This document shows positions 1 through 8,760 of a stretch of DNA of 64,000 bases, one piece after another. Within the stretch, counting starts at the first letter, position 1; each line of letters starts with the position of its first letter. The position numbers and the translations under genes are program-made. The notes below the pieces were generated by a model. It ran no database searches, was not told the origin of the DNA, and worked only from the letters and a program-made list of their open reading frames with translations. This stretch comes from Aedes albopictus (lineage: Eukaryota; Arthropoda; Insecta; Diptera; Culicidae), in assembly GCF_035046485.1 (NCBI RefSeq), contig NC_085137.1, positions 443,614,334-443,678,333 of the forward strand, written 5' to 3'.

Positions 1-61
1 ATTTCTGGAAAAAAATCCTTGAAGCGAAATTTCTATATGGATTTTACTACCAGGTTTTTAT

Positions 62-235
62 TCATACGATCCAATGTTTTTTTTTTTTATCGGAGTAAAA
101 TTTCCCTGAGTACTCAAGATATTCCCTGAGTATTCCAGGTTTTTCCCTGTTAAATAAAATTCCCTGAGGATTCCAGGTTTTCCAGGTTTTTCCAGGTAGT
201 AGACACCCTGTGAAACTCTTATTAGAATTCCTACA
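62..235. repeat. TTCCCTGAG / TTTTCCAGG short-unit repeat
   Basis: Alternating TTCCCTGAGTATTCCAGG-type units, 5-6 imperfect copies, ending at a GTAGTAGACACCCTG terminus. It looks like one end of a dispersed mosquito repeat; the other end is not visible in the window. Confidence 0.5.
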
Positions 236-463
236 GGAATCTATGAAATAAAAGAACATCTCACACACTAAATTCCGAATACCAAGTTTGTTTTTTTACG
301 CTATCGTGACAGTTGTTGTACTGAAACTCAATAAAATCGATTACTGAAACTACTACTGCTGTTCTATTTTAATCAAAAAAGTACCGAATAGGGTATTCAA
401 AAATAAGAATGCACCTGAATGAATTTTAATATACATTTCTGGAGGAATATAAAAAATAATTCG

Positions 464-918
464 TAATGCCTGAAATTCATAGGCACATCAATTGTTGAAA
501 AATGGAAAAATTGAGTGGAAAATTATCAAAAAAATCACTGAGTTCTGGTGCTGGGGTTTGAACCCGTGTCTCTCTAAATTTGCTAGATAGAGCGCATCAA
601 CCAACTCTACTACAGAAAAACTAACGATTCAGTGAACCGTTAGTGAAGAAAGACAACCTGAACACAACGCACACCTCACCCCACGTTTTTCATCGAAATC
701 TACCATCTCCATTGGTCCTCAGATGTCCACTTCCATTGGATTCAGGTTGGTTTTCTACTTCAAAAAATCGTTACTTGTTCTGTGGTGGAGTTGATTAAGG
801 CGCCCTGTGCGTGGGTTCAAACCCCATCACCAGAACTACGTGGACTTTTAGTATTTTTTTCCACTCAATTTGTTCTTATTTCAACACGTATTGTGCCTAT
901 GAACTTTAGGCATTACGT
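464..918. mobile_element. Fold-back element with tRNA-like sequence in both arms
   Basis: The left arm (464-~630) and right arm (~778-918) are inverted copies. The outer ends read CGTAATGCCTGAAATTCATA and, inverted, TATGAACTTTAGGCATTACG; further in are TGAGTGGAAAA / TTTTTCCACTCAATT. Each arm contains a tRNA-like segment with a B-box-like GGGTTCAAACCCC (right, ~813-825; left inverted, ~553-565) and an A-box-like region ending at TTCTGTNGTGGAGTTG. The ~150 bp centre is unrelated. It may be a palindromic SINE pair or a MITE that captured a tRNA-like sequence. A single arm recurs at ~12385-12560. Confidence 0.65.
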
Positions 919-1316
919 ATGTCTTACATACCATTTATAATGGTTGCTCAAAAAACAAAAACATTCGTGACGAAAAGGAATGTTTTCTATAATTTTCGCA
1001 GTGTTTTGTTAGACATCTTCAGATAAATTCCATGCATGATACGTATCTTGGAAGACACTCAAAATTTTGTTTACTTCCATTTATTTAACGCTGCTTCTTT
1101 TACTCCTTCTATGTTGCGTTCAAAATCTAATTCAAATTTTGCTTTAAATTTTGAATAGTTATCTGAATGAACACTTGAAATGTTCAATAAAATTCGAAAG
1201 CAAAGGTCGACCAGCGTTTGCTTCATGTATTATTTATGTCTGTTGTTAGATGGCTTGAAAAAGTCATTGCTAAAAAAACGATTCTTTTAAATTATCTCTG
1301 CAACTGGCAACACTGC
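919..1316. other. AT-rich intronic sequence, nothing recognised
   Basis: No coding signal, no terminal repeats and no tandem structure seen on either strand. Confidence 0.5.
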
Positions 1317-1505
1317 TTAAGGACAAGGTATTTGGAGAAAATTGCTCAAAATTTCTAGAGCACCGGTTTTTAGAACCGTTGAACGGATTTGGATTAAAAT
1401 GCATCACAGTTAGTGTGATGCATTTTCATCCGAATCCGTTCAACGGTTCTAATAAACGGTGCTCTAGAAATTTTGAGCTATGTACTCCAAATACCTTGTC
1501 CTTAA
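1317..1505. mobile_element. Near-perfect palindromic MITE with TTAA ends
   Basis: TTAA at 1317-1320 and 1502-1505. Terminal inverted repeat GGACAAGGTATTTGGAG matched exactly by CTCCAAATACCTTGTCC, and the complementarity continues through TCTAGAGCACCG and ACCGTTGAACGGATT to a short loop around 1410. The TTAA ends point to a piggyBac- or Kolobok-type source. Confidence 0.85.
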
Positions 1506-2265
1506 CTAATATCAAATATCAATAAAATTTCACGATGCCAGGATAAAACATTGAATTTGAATGTAGGCGTCAAGTGGCTTGTTTGTTGTAATATTAAAGC
1601 ACAAAAGTTTTGTGGTAGTTGGCAACACTGGTCATGCAGATTCAAGCAAGCTCAACAGCTCAGATCTGATATCAGACATATGCAATTCGAATATTCAACA
1701 ATGTGATAGGTAGTGCACCTCAAGTGCTCTTCATTGAAACACATTGTGATACAACAATGAAGCTGTTGCTGGAAACTCAGGTCAAATAAAGTTCAACATC
1801 TCAGATACGGTGCGAGATATGCAGTTTAAATGTTCGAAAGGTTATTGTGTGCATCAATTGCAATATATTACATTTGGTCTTGCAATTAATCCTCAGTGAT
1901 TAATGATTGTTATGTATCTTAGCAGTATTGCCGACTTGTAAACCATTAATGGATATTCTGCGCATCTTTGGAGGTTTGTTCTCAAACCCAAGTTTACTTC
2001 CTTCAAATTTGCAAAACAATCAGAATTGCTTTCTTGTCGTGTCTTCTTTATTGTTGTAAAACAGTTGCATTTTTTATATATTGCAAGTAATCCTGTAAAG
2101 TATGATTTGTTTTGTTAAAATCCAGCTGTAGTTTGCAAATCCTATAAAAATCATCAAAAATGGGTTTTATTTTTGAGACCAAGACTTCGTTTTTATGTTT
2201 GAGGTACATTCAAATTTTTTGGTCAATGACATAAGAGTAAATTTACCTAATAACATTTTTTTGTG
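1506..2265. other. AT-rich intronic sequence, nothing recognised
   Basis: No open frame with coding character and no recognisable repeat termini. Confidence 0.5.
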
Positions 2266-2267
2266 GA

Positions 2268-2370
2268 GCCTCGTTGCCGTGCGGTTAGGGTCACCAAGCT
2301 CCTAATCGTACCATGCTGTGGGGATGAAACTTTTCATGAGAATAGTTTCTTCTCCGTATTCACAAGTACG
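2268..2370 (+). mobile_element. Decayed tRNA-derived SINE head
   Basis: GCCTCGTTGCCGTGCGGTTA resembles a tRNA 5' half with an A box, followed ~40 nt later by a damaged B box (GGGGATGAAAC). Too diverged to be a working tRNA gene. Confidence 0.4.
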
Positions 2371-2373
2371 GTT

Positions 2374-2465
2374 CTACCCCGTTAGGCCGAATGTCGTTAG
2401 GCCGAATGCCGTTAGGCCAAAAGGGTCTTTAGGCCGAACTGGTCACTAGACCAAATGGATTGTAA
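2374..2465 (+). repeat. GTTAGGCCGAATGCC short tandem repeat
   Basis: Four to five ~15 bp units of CCGTTAGGCCGAATG type. The same motif bounds the element at 20720-21050 in inverted orientation, so it marks the end of one dispersed repeat family that also carries the neighbouring satellite. Confidence 0.65.
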
Positions 2466-2689
2466 GGTTAAACGGTTTGCTTAGGCAACTGGATGGTAAG
2501 AAACTGTTTAATGTTTGAGGGAAACGGTCTTCGACCTTGAAATTTTGGTTGGCTATGATTAATTGAATGACCACACTAATAGTTTTTCGCGTTTTAAAGT
2601 CTAAATTACAGTTACACCGGGAACAAATTCAGAGTTCCAGTACGAACATGATTAACATGATTAATGGAACTGAATCGAGTTCTCTAAAA

Positions 2690-3130
2690 CTTAGAAAGAA
2701 CAGAAGGAAAAATCTTCGATGAAAAAGTTGTTAGCTGTTATGCTTATAGTGAGTATAAAAATATTACGAAAAATCACCCTATGTTCAGAAGAAGGAAAAA
2801 CTCTGTTGAGAGCTGTTATCCTCATAATGAGTAAAACTCTTAATCTAGAAGGAGCAGAAGTAGACTACCGCCGGGAAACAGTTTAGTAGAAGTAAAATTT
2901 CAGATCAAAAAGTTGATAGCTATAATACGTATATGAGTAAAACAGCCTATGTTTAGAAGAAGAAGGGACTCTGATGAAAAAATGAATGGCTTTAATCTTT
3001 ATCATGAAAAAAAGAACAGCCTATTTTCAAAAGATGGAAAAATCTCCGATGAAAAAATAATTGCTGTAAAGCTCATAGTGAGTAGAACACTAAAACTAGA
3101 TAGAACAGCCTATGTTTAGAAGAAGAAAAA
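2690..3130 (+). repeat. ~100 bp satellite, left block
   Basis: Imperfect tandem units built on AGAACAGCCTATGTTTAGAA, a purine-rich GAAGGAAAAA stretch, TCCGATGAAAAA, and AGCTGTAATGCTCATAGTGA followed by GTAGAA. Four or so diverged units are seen. The same satellite resumes at ~7670 beyond the nested LINEs, and an inverted relative is at 20760-20960. Confidence 0.75.
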
Positions 3131-3189
3131 ACTTCCGCGAGTTCTGCTCGAGTCTCGCTGAAAACCAGACGTGTTTCCATCTCGCTGTA

Positions 3190-3204
3190 CCATCTCTCGA
3201 TTAC
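3190..3204. repeat. Target-site duplication, left copy
   Basis: CCATCTCTCGATTAC, identical to 6593-6607. The two copies flank the LINE at 3205-6592, and the original single copy belonged to the 5' UTR of the surrounding ORF1-only element. Confidence 0.9.
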
Positions 3205-6200
3205 ATACATTTATTTGTTCAACATCATTAAGACAAGACATAATCAACAATAGTACGCCACAATACTCGGTTTGTGGCTGCCGCTCTCCATCCTCGGTCG
3301 CGCCCAATGCTCGCCAAGTCACGCTCCACCTGGTCCGCCCATCGTGCTCTCTGCGCTCCACGCCTTCTTGTGCCAACCGGATCCGTTGCAAACACCAGCT
3401 TTGCAGGGTTGTTGTCCGGCATTCTTGCAACATGCCCTGCCCACCGTATCCTTCCGGCTTTGGCCACCTTCTGGATGCTGGGTTCGCCGTAAAGTGCAGC
3501 GAGCTCGTGGTTCATCCTTCTCCGCCACACACCGTTCTCCTGCACGCCGCCGAAGATCGTTCTTAGCACGCGTCGCTCGAAAACTCCGAGTGCTTGTAGG
3601 TCCTCCTCGAGCATGGTCCATGTCTCGTGCCCGTAGAGGATCACCGGTCTTATTAGCGTTTTGTACATGGTGCATTTGGTGCGTGGGTGAATCTTTTTTG
3701 ACCGCAGTTTCTTCTGGAGCCCGTAGTAGGCCCGACTTCCGCTGATGATGCGCCTCCGAATTTCACGGCTCACGTTGTTGTCAGCCGTCAGTAAGGATCC
3801 GAGGTAGACGAATTCCTCCACCACCTCGAAAGTATCCCCGTCTATCGTAACATTACTACCCAGACGGATCCGGTCGTGTTCGGTTCCGCCTACCAGCATG
3901 TACTTTGTTTTTGAGGCATTCACCACCAGTCCGACCTTTGCTGCTTCGCGTTTCAGGCGGGTGTACAGTTCTTCCACCGTTCCAAATGTTCTAGCGATAA
4001 TGTCCATGTCGTCCGCAAAGCACACAAATTGTCCGGATTTTGTGAAAATCGTTCCCCGGCTGTTGAGCCCGGCTCGTCGCATCACACCTTCCAGCGCGAT
4101 GTTGAAGAGTAGACATGAGAGTCCGTCACCTTGTCGCAGTCCCTGGCGAGATACGAATGAACTGGATAGTTCACCCGAAACCCTTACGCAGTTTTGCACA
4201 CCGTCCATCGTTGCTTTAATCAGTCTAGTCAGCTTCCCAGGAAAGCCGTTTTCGTCCATGATTCTCCATAGCTCTGCGCGGTCGATACTATCGTATGCCG
4301 CTTTGAAATCGATGAACAGGTGGTGCGTTGGGATCTGGTATTCACGGCATTTCTGGAGGATTTGCCGTACGGTAAAGATCTGGTCCGTTGTCGACCGGCC
4401 GTCGATGAAGCCGGCTTGATAACTTCCCACGAACTCATTTGTTTTAGGTGACAAACGACGGAAGATGATCTGGGATAGCACTTTGTAGGCAGCATTCAAA
4501 ATAGTGATCGCCCTGAAGTTCTCACATTCCAAATGGTCGCCTTTCTTGTGAATGGGGCAGATTACCCCTTCCTTCCACTCCTCCGGTAGCTGTTCGGTTT
4601 CCCAGATCCTGACTATCAGCCGATGCAGACAGGTGGCCAACTTTTCTGGGCCCATCTTGATGAGTTCAGCTGCGATACCATCCTTACCAGCTGCTTTGTT
4701 GGTTTTGAGCTGGTGAATGGCATCCTTAACTTCCCTCAGCGTGGGTGTTGGTTCATTTCCGTCCTCCGCTGCACTGGCGTCGTCGTTCCTTCCGTTGCCG
4801 TGGGCTCCCGTGCCTACGTTCTCCACGCCGTTCAGGTGCTGATCGAAGTGCTGCTTCCATCTTTCGATCACCTCACGTCCGTCCGTCAAGAGGCCTCCGT
4901 CTTTATCCCTGCATATTTCGGCTCGCGGCACGAAGCCGTTGCGGGATGCGTTGAGCTTCTGATAGAACTTCCGTGTTTCTTGAGAACGGCACAGCAGTTC
5001 CATTTCTTCACACTCCGCATCTTCCAGGCGGCGCTTTTTCTCCCGAAAGAGGCGGGTCTGCTGTTTCCGCTTCTGTTTGTAACGTTCCACGTTCTGTCGA
5101 GTCCCTTGCTGCAGCATTACCGCCCTCGCTGCGTTCTTCTCCTCCAAAACCGTTCTGCACTCTTCGTCGAACCATTCGTTCCGTCGATTCCGTTCCACGT
5201 ACCCGATGGTGCTCTCGGCTGCGTCGTTGATGGCTGCTTTCACTGTACTCCAGCAGTCCTCTAGAGGGGCCTCATCGAGCTCGCCCTCGTCTGGCAACGC
5301 GGCTTCGAGATTCTGCGCGTATGCTGAGGCGACATCCGGTTGCTTCAGTCGCTCTAGGTTGTACCGTGGCGGTCGCCGGTACCGTACATTGTTGATGACG
5401 GAGAGTTTTGGGCGCAGTTTGACCATCACCAGATAGTGGTCGGAGTCGATGTTGGCGCCACGATAGGTCCTGACGTCGATAATGTCGGAGAAGTGCCGTC
5501 CGTCAATCAGAACGTGGTCGATTTGAGATTCCGTCTGCTGTGGTGATCTCCAGGTGTAACGATAAGGGAGGCTGTGTTGGAAAAAGGTGCTACGTATGGC
5601 CATATTTTTGGAGGCGGCGAAATCAATGAGTCGTAGGCCGTTTTCGTTCGTTTGCTGGTGGGCGCTAAACTTACCAATCGTCGGTCTGAATTCCTCCTCC
5701 TGGCCTACCTGAGCGTTCAAATCTCCTATGATGATCTTGACGTCGTGGCTTGGGCAGCGGTCGTACTCGCGTTCGAGCTGCGCGTAAAATGCGTCCTTGT
5801 CATCATCAGTACTTCCGGAGTGTGGGCTGTGCACGTTTATTATGCTGAAGTTGAAGAATCGGCCCTTGATCCTCAACCTGCACATTCTTTCGTCGATCGG
5901 CCACCAACCGATCACGCGCCTCTGCATATCACCCATCACGATGAAAGCTGTTCCCAGCTCGCGTGTGTTGCCGCAGCTCTGGTAGATGGTATGATTACCT
6001 CTAAACGTTCGCACCATGGATCCTGTCCAACACACCTCCTGCAGCGCTACGATGCCGAACCCGCGGTCCTTCAGTAGATCGGCGAGTATGCGGGTGCTCC
6101 CAATGAAGTTGAGAGATCGGCAGTTCCACGTACCGAGTTTCCAATCGCAAATCCTTTTTGTTCGCTGGGGTCGTTGCCGTTGGTCTCGGTTCGTATTATT

Positions 6201-6592
6201 CTGTTGCTGATTTTCCGTTACAATGGTTTTTTACGGCTGGCTCGTAGGGCCTGACACCAACCCCCTACTTTCCGGAGGACCATAGTGCACAGTTGAGCTT
6301 AGAGTCCTTCCCTGGCACTCGGACGTAGATCAGCCGCCCCTAACATGGGGATCAGACGCTGTTGTGAGCCGCTCCTCCTGGAGAACAGACGCTCAGGTTT
6401 GCCGAAGCAAACCCCCCCTTCCCTGTCAGCCTACGACCAAAGGTCCCACCGGGGTTGGTTACCCGATCTTCCCTAAGGTTGCTCATAGTTTCCGGCCGGT
6501 ACCGCGTGGAGGTAGGGATAGGAGTTGCTGGGCAGAGGCTAGTGGATCACAATGGGATCTGAATTGCGCAGCATACCCAGCCTTTACCGTGC
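3205..6592 (-). mobile_element. Full-length APE-type LINE with 15 bp target duplication
   Basis: Complete non-LTR retrotransposon read on the minus strand. It has a GC-rich 5' UTR of ~360 nt (6592-6231), one open reading frame (6230-3228) and an extremely short 3' UTR of ~23 nt ending in AAATAAATGTAT with no poly(A). The 15-mer CCATCTCTCGATTAC is present, identical, at both ends (3190-3204 and 6593-6607), and splicing the element out restores one continuous host element (the ORF1-only LINE). The single ORF, short 3' UTR and absence of poly(A) suggest an RTE-like clade, but I cannot fix the clade without a search. The open ORF and perfect target duplication indicate a recent insertion. Confidence 0.9.
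3228..6230 (-). CDS. LINE endonuclease-reverse transcriptase polyprotein
   Basis: Encodes an AP-endonuclease plus reverse transcriptase that nicks target DNA and primes cDNA synthesis there. The frame is open from a TAA at 6231-6233 to the stop at 3228, about 1000 codons. The first internal ATG (6035) falls inside the endonuclease domain, so the real start is upstream: GTWNCRSL, the normal N-terminal endonuclease motif, and LQEV are encoded above it. Then come GDLNAQVG, SQIDHVLI and SDHYLVMVKLR (endonuclease), KAAGKDGIAAELIK, FIDFKAAYDSI, GLRQGDGLSCLLFN and the catalytic FADDMDII (reverse transcriptase), and a C-terminal GRIRWAGHVARMPD block. I see no frameshift or stop. The start codon is uncertain because no ATG is seen near 6230, so initiation may be at a non-AUG codon or differ from the ancestral start. 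Confidence 0.92.
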   Translation of the reverse strand, partial: KTIVTENQQQNNTNRDQRQRPQRTKRICDWKLGTWNCRSLNFIGSTRILADLLKDRGFGIVALQEVCWTGSMVRTFRGNHTIYQSCGNTRELGTAFIVMGDMQRRVIGWWPIDERMCRLRIKGRFFNFSIINVHSPHSGSTDDDKDAFYAQLEREYDRCPSHDVKIIIGDLNAQVGQEEEFRPTIGKFSAHQQTNENGLRLIDFAASKNMAIRSTFFQHSLPYRYTWRSPQQTESQIDHVLIDGRHFSDIIDVRTYRGANIDSDHYLVMVKLRPKLSVINNVRYRRPPRYNLERLKQPDVASAYAQNLEAALPDEGELDEAPLEDCWSTVKAAINDAAESTIGYVERNRRNEWFDEECRTVLEEKNAARAVMLQQGTRQNVERYKQKRKQQTRLFREKKRRLEDAECEEMELLCRSQETRKFYQKLNASRNGFVPRAEICRDKDGGLLTDGREVIERWKQHFDQHLNGVENVGTGAHGNGRNDDASAAEDGNEPTPTLREVKDAIHQLKTNKAAGKDGIAAELIKMGPEKLATCLHRLIVRIWETEQLPEEWKEGVICPIHKKGDHLECENFRAITILNAAYKVLSQIIFRRLSPKTNEFVGSYQAGFIDGRSTTDQIFTVRQILQKCREYQIPTHHLFIDFKAAYDSIDRAELWRIMDENGFPGKLTRLIKATMDGVQNCVRVSGELSSSFVSRQGLRQGDGLSCLLFNIALEGVMRRAGLNSRGTIFTKSGQFVCFADDMDIIARTFGTVEELYTRLKREAAKVGLVVNASKTKYMLVGGTEHDRIRLGSNVTIDGDTFEVVEEFVYLGSLLTADNNVSREIRRRIISGSRAYYGLQKKLRSKKIHPRTKCTMYKTLIRPVILYGHETWTMLEEDLQALGVFERRVLRTIFGGVQENGVWRRRMNHELAALYGEPSIQKVAKAGRIRWAGHVARMPDNNPAKLVFATDPVGTRRRGAQRARWADQVERDLASIGRDRGWRAAATNRVLWRTIVDYVLS

Positions 6593-6607
6593 CCATCTCT
6601 CGATTAC
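6593..6607. repeat. Target-site duplication, right copy
   Basis: Second copy of CCATCTCTCGATTAC at the 5' end (minus-strand sense) of the inserted LINE. Confidence 0.9.
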
Positions 6608-6666
6608 TTCGCCGCGAATGGCGGTGATCGGTTCTCGTAGTAACACTTTTAAAGTGGATTTCAACA

Positions 6667-7589
6667 ACTTTTAAATTCGACCCTCGTTCGCGGACATCCA
6701 TTCCTTTGTTAATGGAACACTTGGCTTACGCCCTGATCAGCTGGTAAGGCTCCAAATGCACCATGTGCATAATTGTGCTTATATCAAGTGCATCGACCAA
6801 CAAACTGCCGAAATGGTAGTCAACCTCCACAACGAAAAACACCACATTGTTGTCGACGGCGTCCAGAACAAAGTGCATCTTTCTATGGACGACGGATGTA
6901 TACTGGTCAAAGTACATGACTTGTCCGAAAACGTCACCAATGACGACATTACTGTGAGTTTGAAACAGTATGGAGAAGTGCATTACGTAAAGGAACAAGT
7001 TTGGGGCTCTACCTTTGCCTATAAAGGTATCTCCTCCGGTGTTCGCATTGCTAAAATGACGCTACGGCGGCACATCAAGTCGGTTATTACAATTCAAACC
7101 GAGCAGACTCTGATTTCGTACAAGAATCAGCCGAAAAGTTGTCTTCATTGTCTGCAGCCAATTCATCCGGGCAAAACATGCACGGACAATAGGAAAGCCA
7201 ACAGGAACACACAACCATGCAGTGCAAAGCAAACGGCTGGAACGATGCCGTCTTTAACACAGTTGCAGAACCCAGCCGATCAAACGCAGCGTGGTAATAA
7301 CACCGATCAAGAATAACAACCACAGCGTCCGCAGAGAAATGTTCGCAAGCTAAGTACACCGGAGAGCACACCGCCACCGCCGAAAAGAGTGGATAGAAAA
7401 CCCGCAACCGCATCAACTACAACGAAAGACGAGGAAAGTGATAACAATGACAGCGATATGGATTCGGTCAGTAGTGTGAATCTTACCGATTCGGAACCCG
7501 AGCCAGCCCGTGATGACGTTGATAAATGGATAGAACGGTTCAACAAGCACTCTAGGAAAGTGGAGAAGAAGATGAGAAAACTAAGATGA
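6667..7589 (+). pseudogene. LINE ORF1 gag-like protein with one in-frame stop
   Basis: Nucleic-acid-binding ORF1 protein of a mosquito LINE. The frame starts after a TAA at ~6664 and reads RPSFADIHSFVNGTLG, then LRPDQLVRLQ, with the first ATG at 6756. An RRM-like gag region follows (GCILVKVHDLSENVTNDDI), then a zinc-knuckle-like CLHCLQPIHPGKTC, a Gln/Pro-rich linker, an acidic Ser/Asp stretch and a basic C-terminus ending KKMRKLR. A single TAA at 7314-7316 interrupts it; the frame on both sides is the same, so this is one nonsense change and not a frameshift. About 307 codons in all. The 5' end may have lost its initiator ATG. Confidence 0.75.
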
Positions 7590-7669
7590 TATGTAATATA
7601 GTTATTTGATGCCTGAATGCCTTTTTAAGGTAAAAGGTCTTTAATAAAATCAAAAAAAAAAATTAAACC

Positions 7670-7935
7670 TGTAATGCTTATAGTGAGTATTACTGGTAGA
7701 CTATAGAAGAAAAACCTATGTGCAGAAGAAGGAAATACTCTTAAAAAAATGTTTTTGCCGAAATACTTTTAATGAGTAGAATAGTTAAACTAGAAAGAAC
7801 TGCCTATTTTTAAAAGAAGGATAAATCTTCGATAAAAAAATGTAATTGCTGTAATGCTCATAGTGAGTAGAACAATCAAATTACAAAGAACAGCCAATGA
7901 TTAAAAGAAGGAAAATCCCCGATGATAAATTCAGT
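7670..7935 (+). repeat. ~100 bp satellite, right block
   Basis: Continuation of the 2690-3130 satellite on the far side of the inserted LINEs, with the same GAAGGAAAAA, CGATAAAAAAATG and GCTCATAGTGAGTAGAACA segments, about 2.5 diverged units. Confidence 0.75.
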
Positions 7936-8029
7936 AGCTAAAATGCTTTATTTATTCTTAACCACTTATGCTTACAGCTTTTTTTGTCCACTAGGGCACT
8001 ACGTAAGCGATTCCAATTGGCAGCTGCAC

Positions 8030-8281
8030 TTAAAGGACAAACGTCTGGAAATCCCGCTTCAACAGTGCATCAGAACTTCAAACGCACAAATCTCAAGAAG
8101 CAAGCTTCAAACAACAGTGCATTTTTTATTCTGTTCTTGCTCACTTGTAATAAGCTTAAAATAAGAAGATCAGGTGCGCTGGATTTGTTTATGAAGAGAT
8201 TTGTGCGCTCGAAATCGTAAGTAGGTGTCAAAGTCGGCCATTGTAGCGGCCATTTTGGGATCCTTACAAGTCTGTCCTTAA
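8030..8281 (+). mobile_element. TTAA-flanked MITE, copy 1
   Basis: TTAA at both ends with GGACA/TGTCC termini. The interior carries ATCCCGCTTCAACAGTGCAT, CTCAAGAAGCAAGC and GGCCATTTTGGGAT. It aligns end to end with the copy at 12651-12914. Confidence 0.8.
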
Positions 8282-8435
8282 ACTTTGTTCAGCACCTAAT
8301 TGTATTCTATTTTACTATATTGAGTTGGTTGCCTTTGCGCTGTTTTTTTTTTGTATCCTGGTCATGGTAGAATGATAAGAACAATGATGTTGATGCTTTT
8401 AGGTTAGGTATAATAGACTTTTTGATTTGTATTAG

Positions 8436-8535
8436 GGGTCGTACACAAATTATGTCACGCTATTAGGGGGGAGGGGGGTTTTTGTAAAACGTGACAACCC
8501 ATACAAAAAAAAAATTGAGGTCCCATACAAAAAGT
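8436..8535 (+). mobile_element. MITE-like fragment, GGGGTCGTACACAAATTATG type
   Basis: Starts GGGGTCGTACACAAATTATG and has a G-run, AAACGTGACA and CCCATACAAAAA repeated twice. Only one end is clear. Confidence 0.35.
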
Positions 8536-8760
8536 GTATAACCAATGTCCGCACATACCGCAGTGCGAATATAGATTCAGATCACTACTTAATCGCTGTA
8601 TGCATGCGCTCAAAACTTTTGACAGTTATCACCACGCGTCGAAGTCGAACGCCGCGGTTCAACATCGAGCAGCTGCGTAACGTAGAAGTGGCTCAAGACT
8701 ACGCGCAGCAGTTAGCAGTGGCCCTACCAACGGAAGAGCAGCTTGGCGCAGCTACACTTG

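Larger units (their letters stand above)
3131..7660 (+). mobile_element. ORF1-only LINE (half-LINE), split by a nested LINE
   Basis: Once the nested LINE (3205-6592) and one target duplication are removed, this is a compact ~1.1 kb retroelement. It has a 5' UTR (3131-3204 continuing at 6608), one gag-like ORF1 (6667-7589), a ~50 nt 3' UTR with AATAAA near 7642, and a poly(A) run at ~7649-7659. There is no endonuclease or reverse transcriptase ORF of its own in the sense direction. The flanks on both sides (to ~3130 and from ~7670) are the same ~100 bp satellite, so its ends are reasonably defined. It resembles half-LINEs that carry only ORF1 and depend on another LINE for movement; an internally deleted LINE is the alternative. 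Confidence 0.7.

Noticed and set aside
1317..1505. Transcription terminator-like hairpin
   Set aside because: The TTAA ends and 17 bp perfect termini identify a MITE; intrinsic terminators are not expected in this genome.
3171..5264. Many plus-strand frames opposite the LINE
   Set aside because: Shadows of the ~1000-codon minus-strand polyprotein; no independent motifs.
3131..7660. Twin-priming inversion of a single LINE
   Set aside because: Twin priming leaves one 3' tail; here the two strands have separate 3' ends and a perfect 15 bp duplication shows one element inserted into the other.
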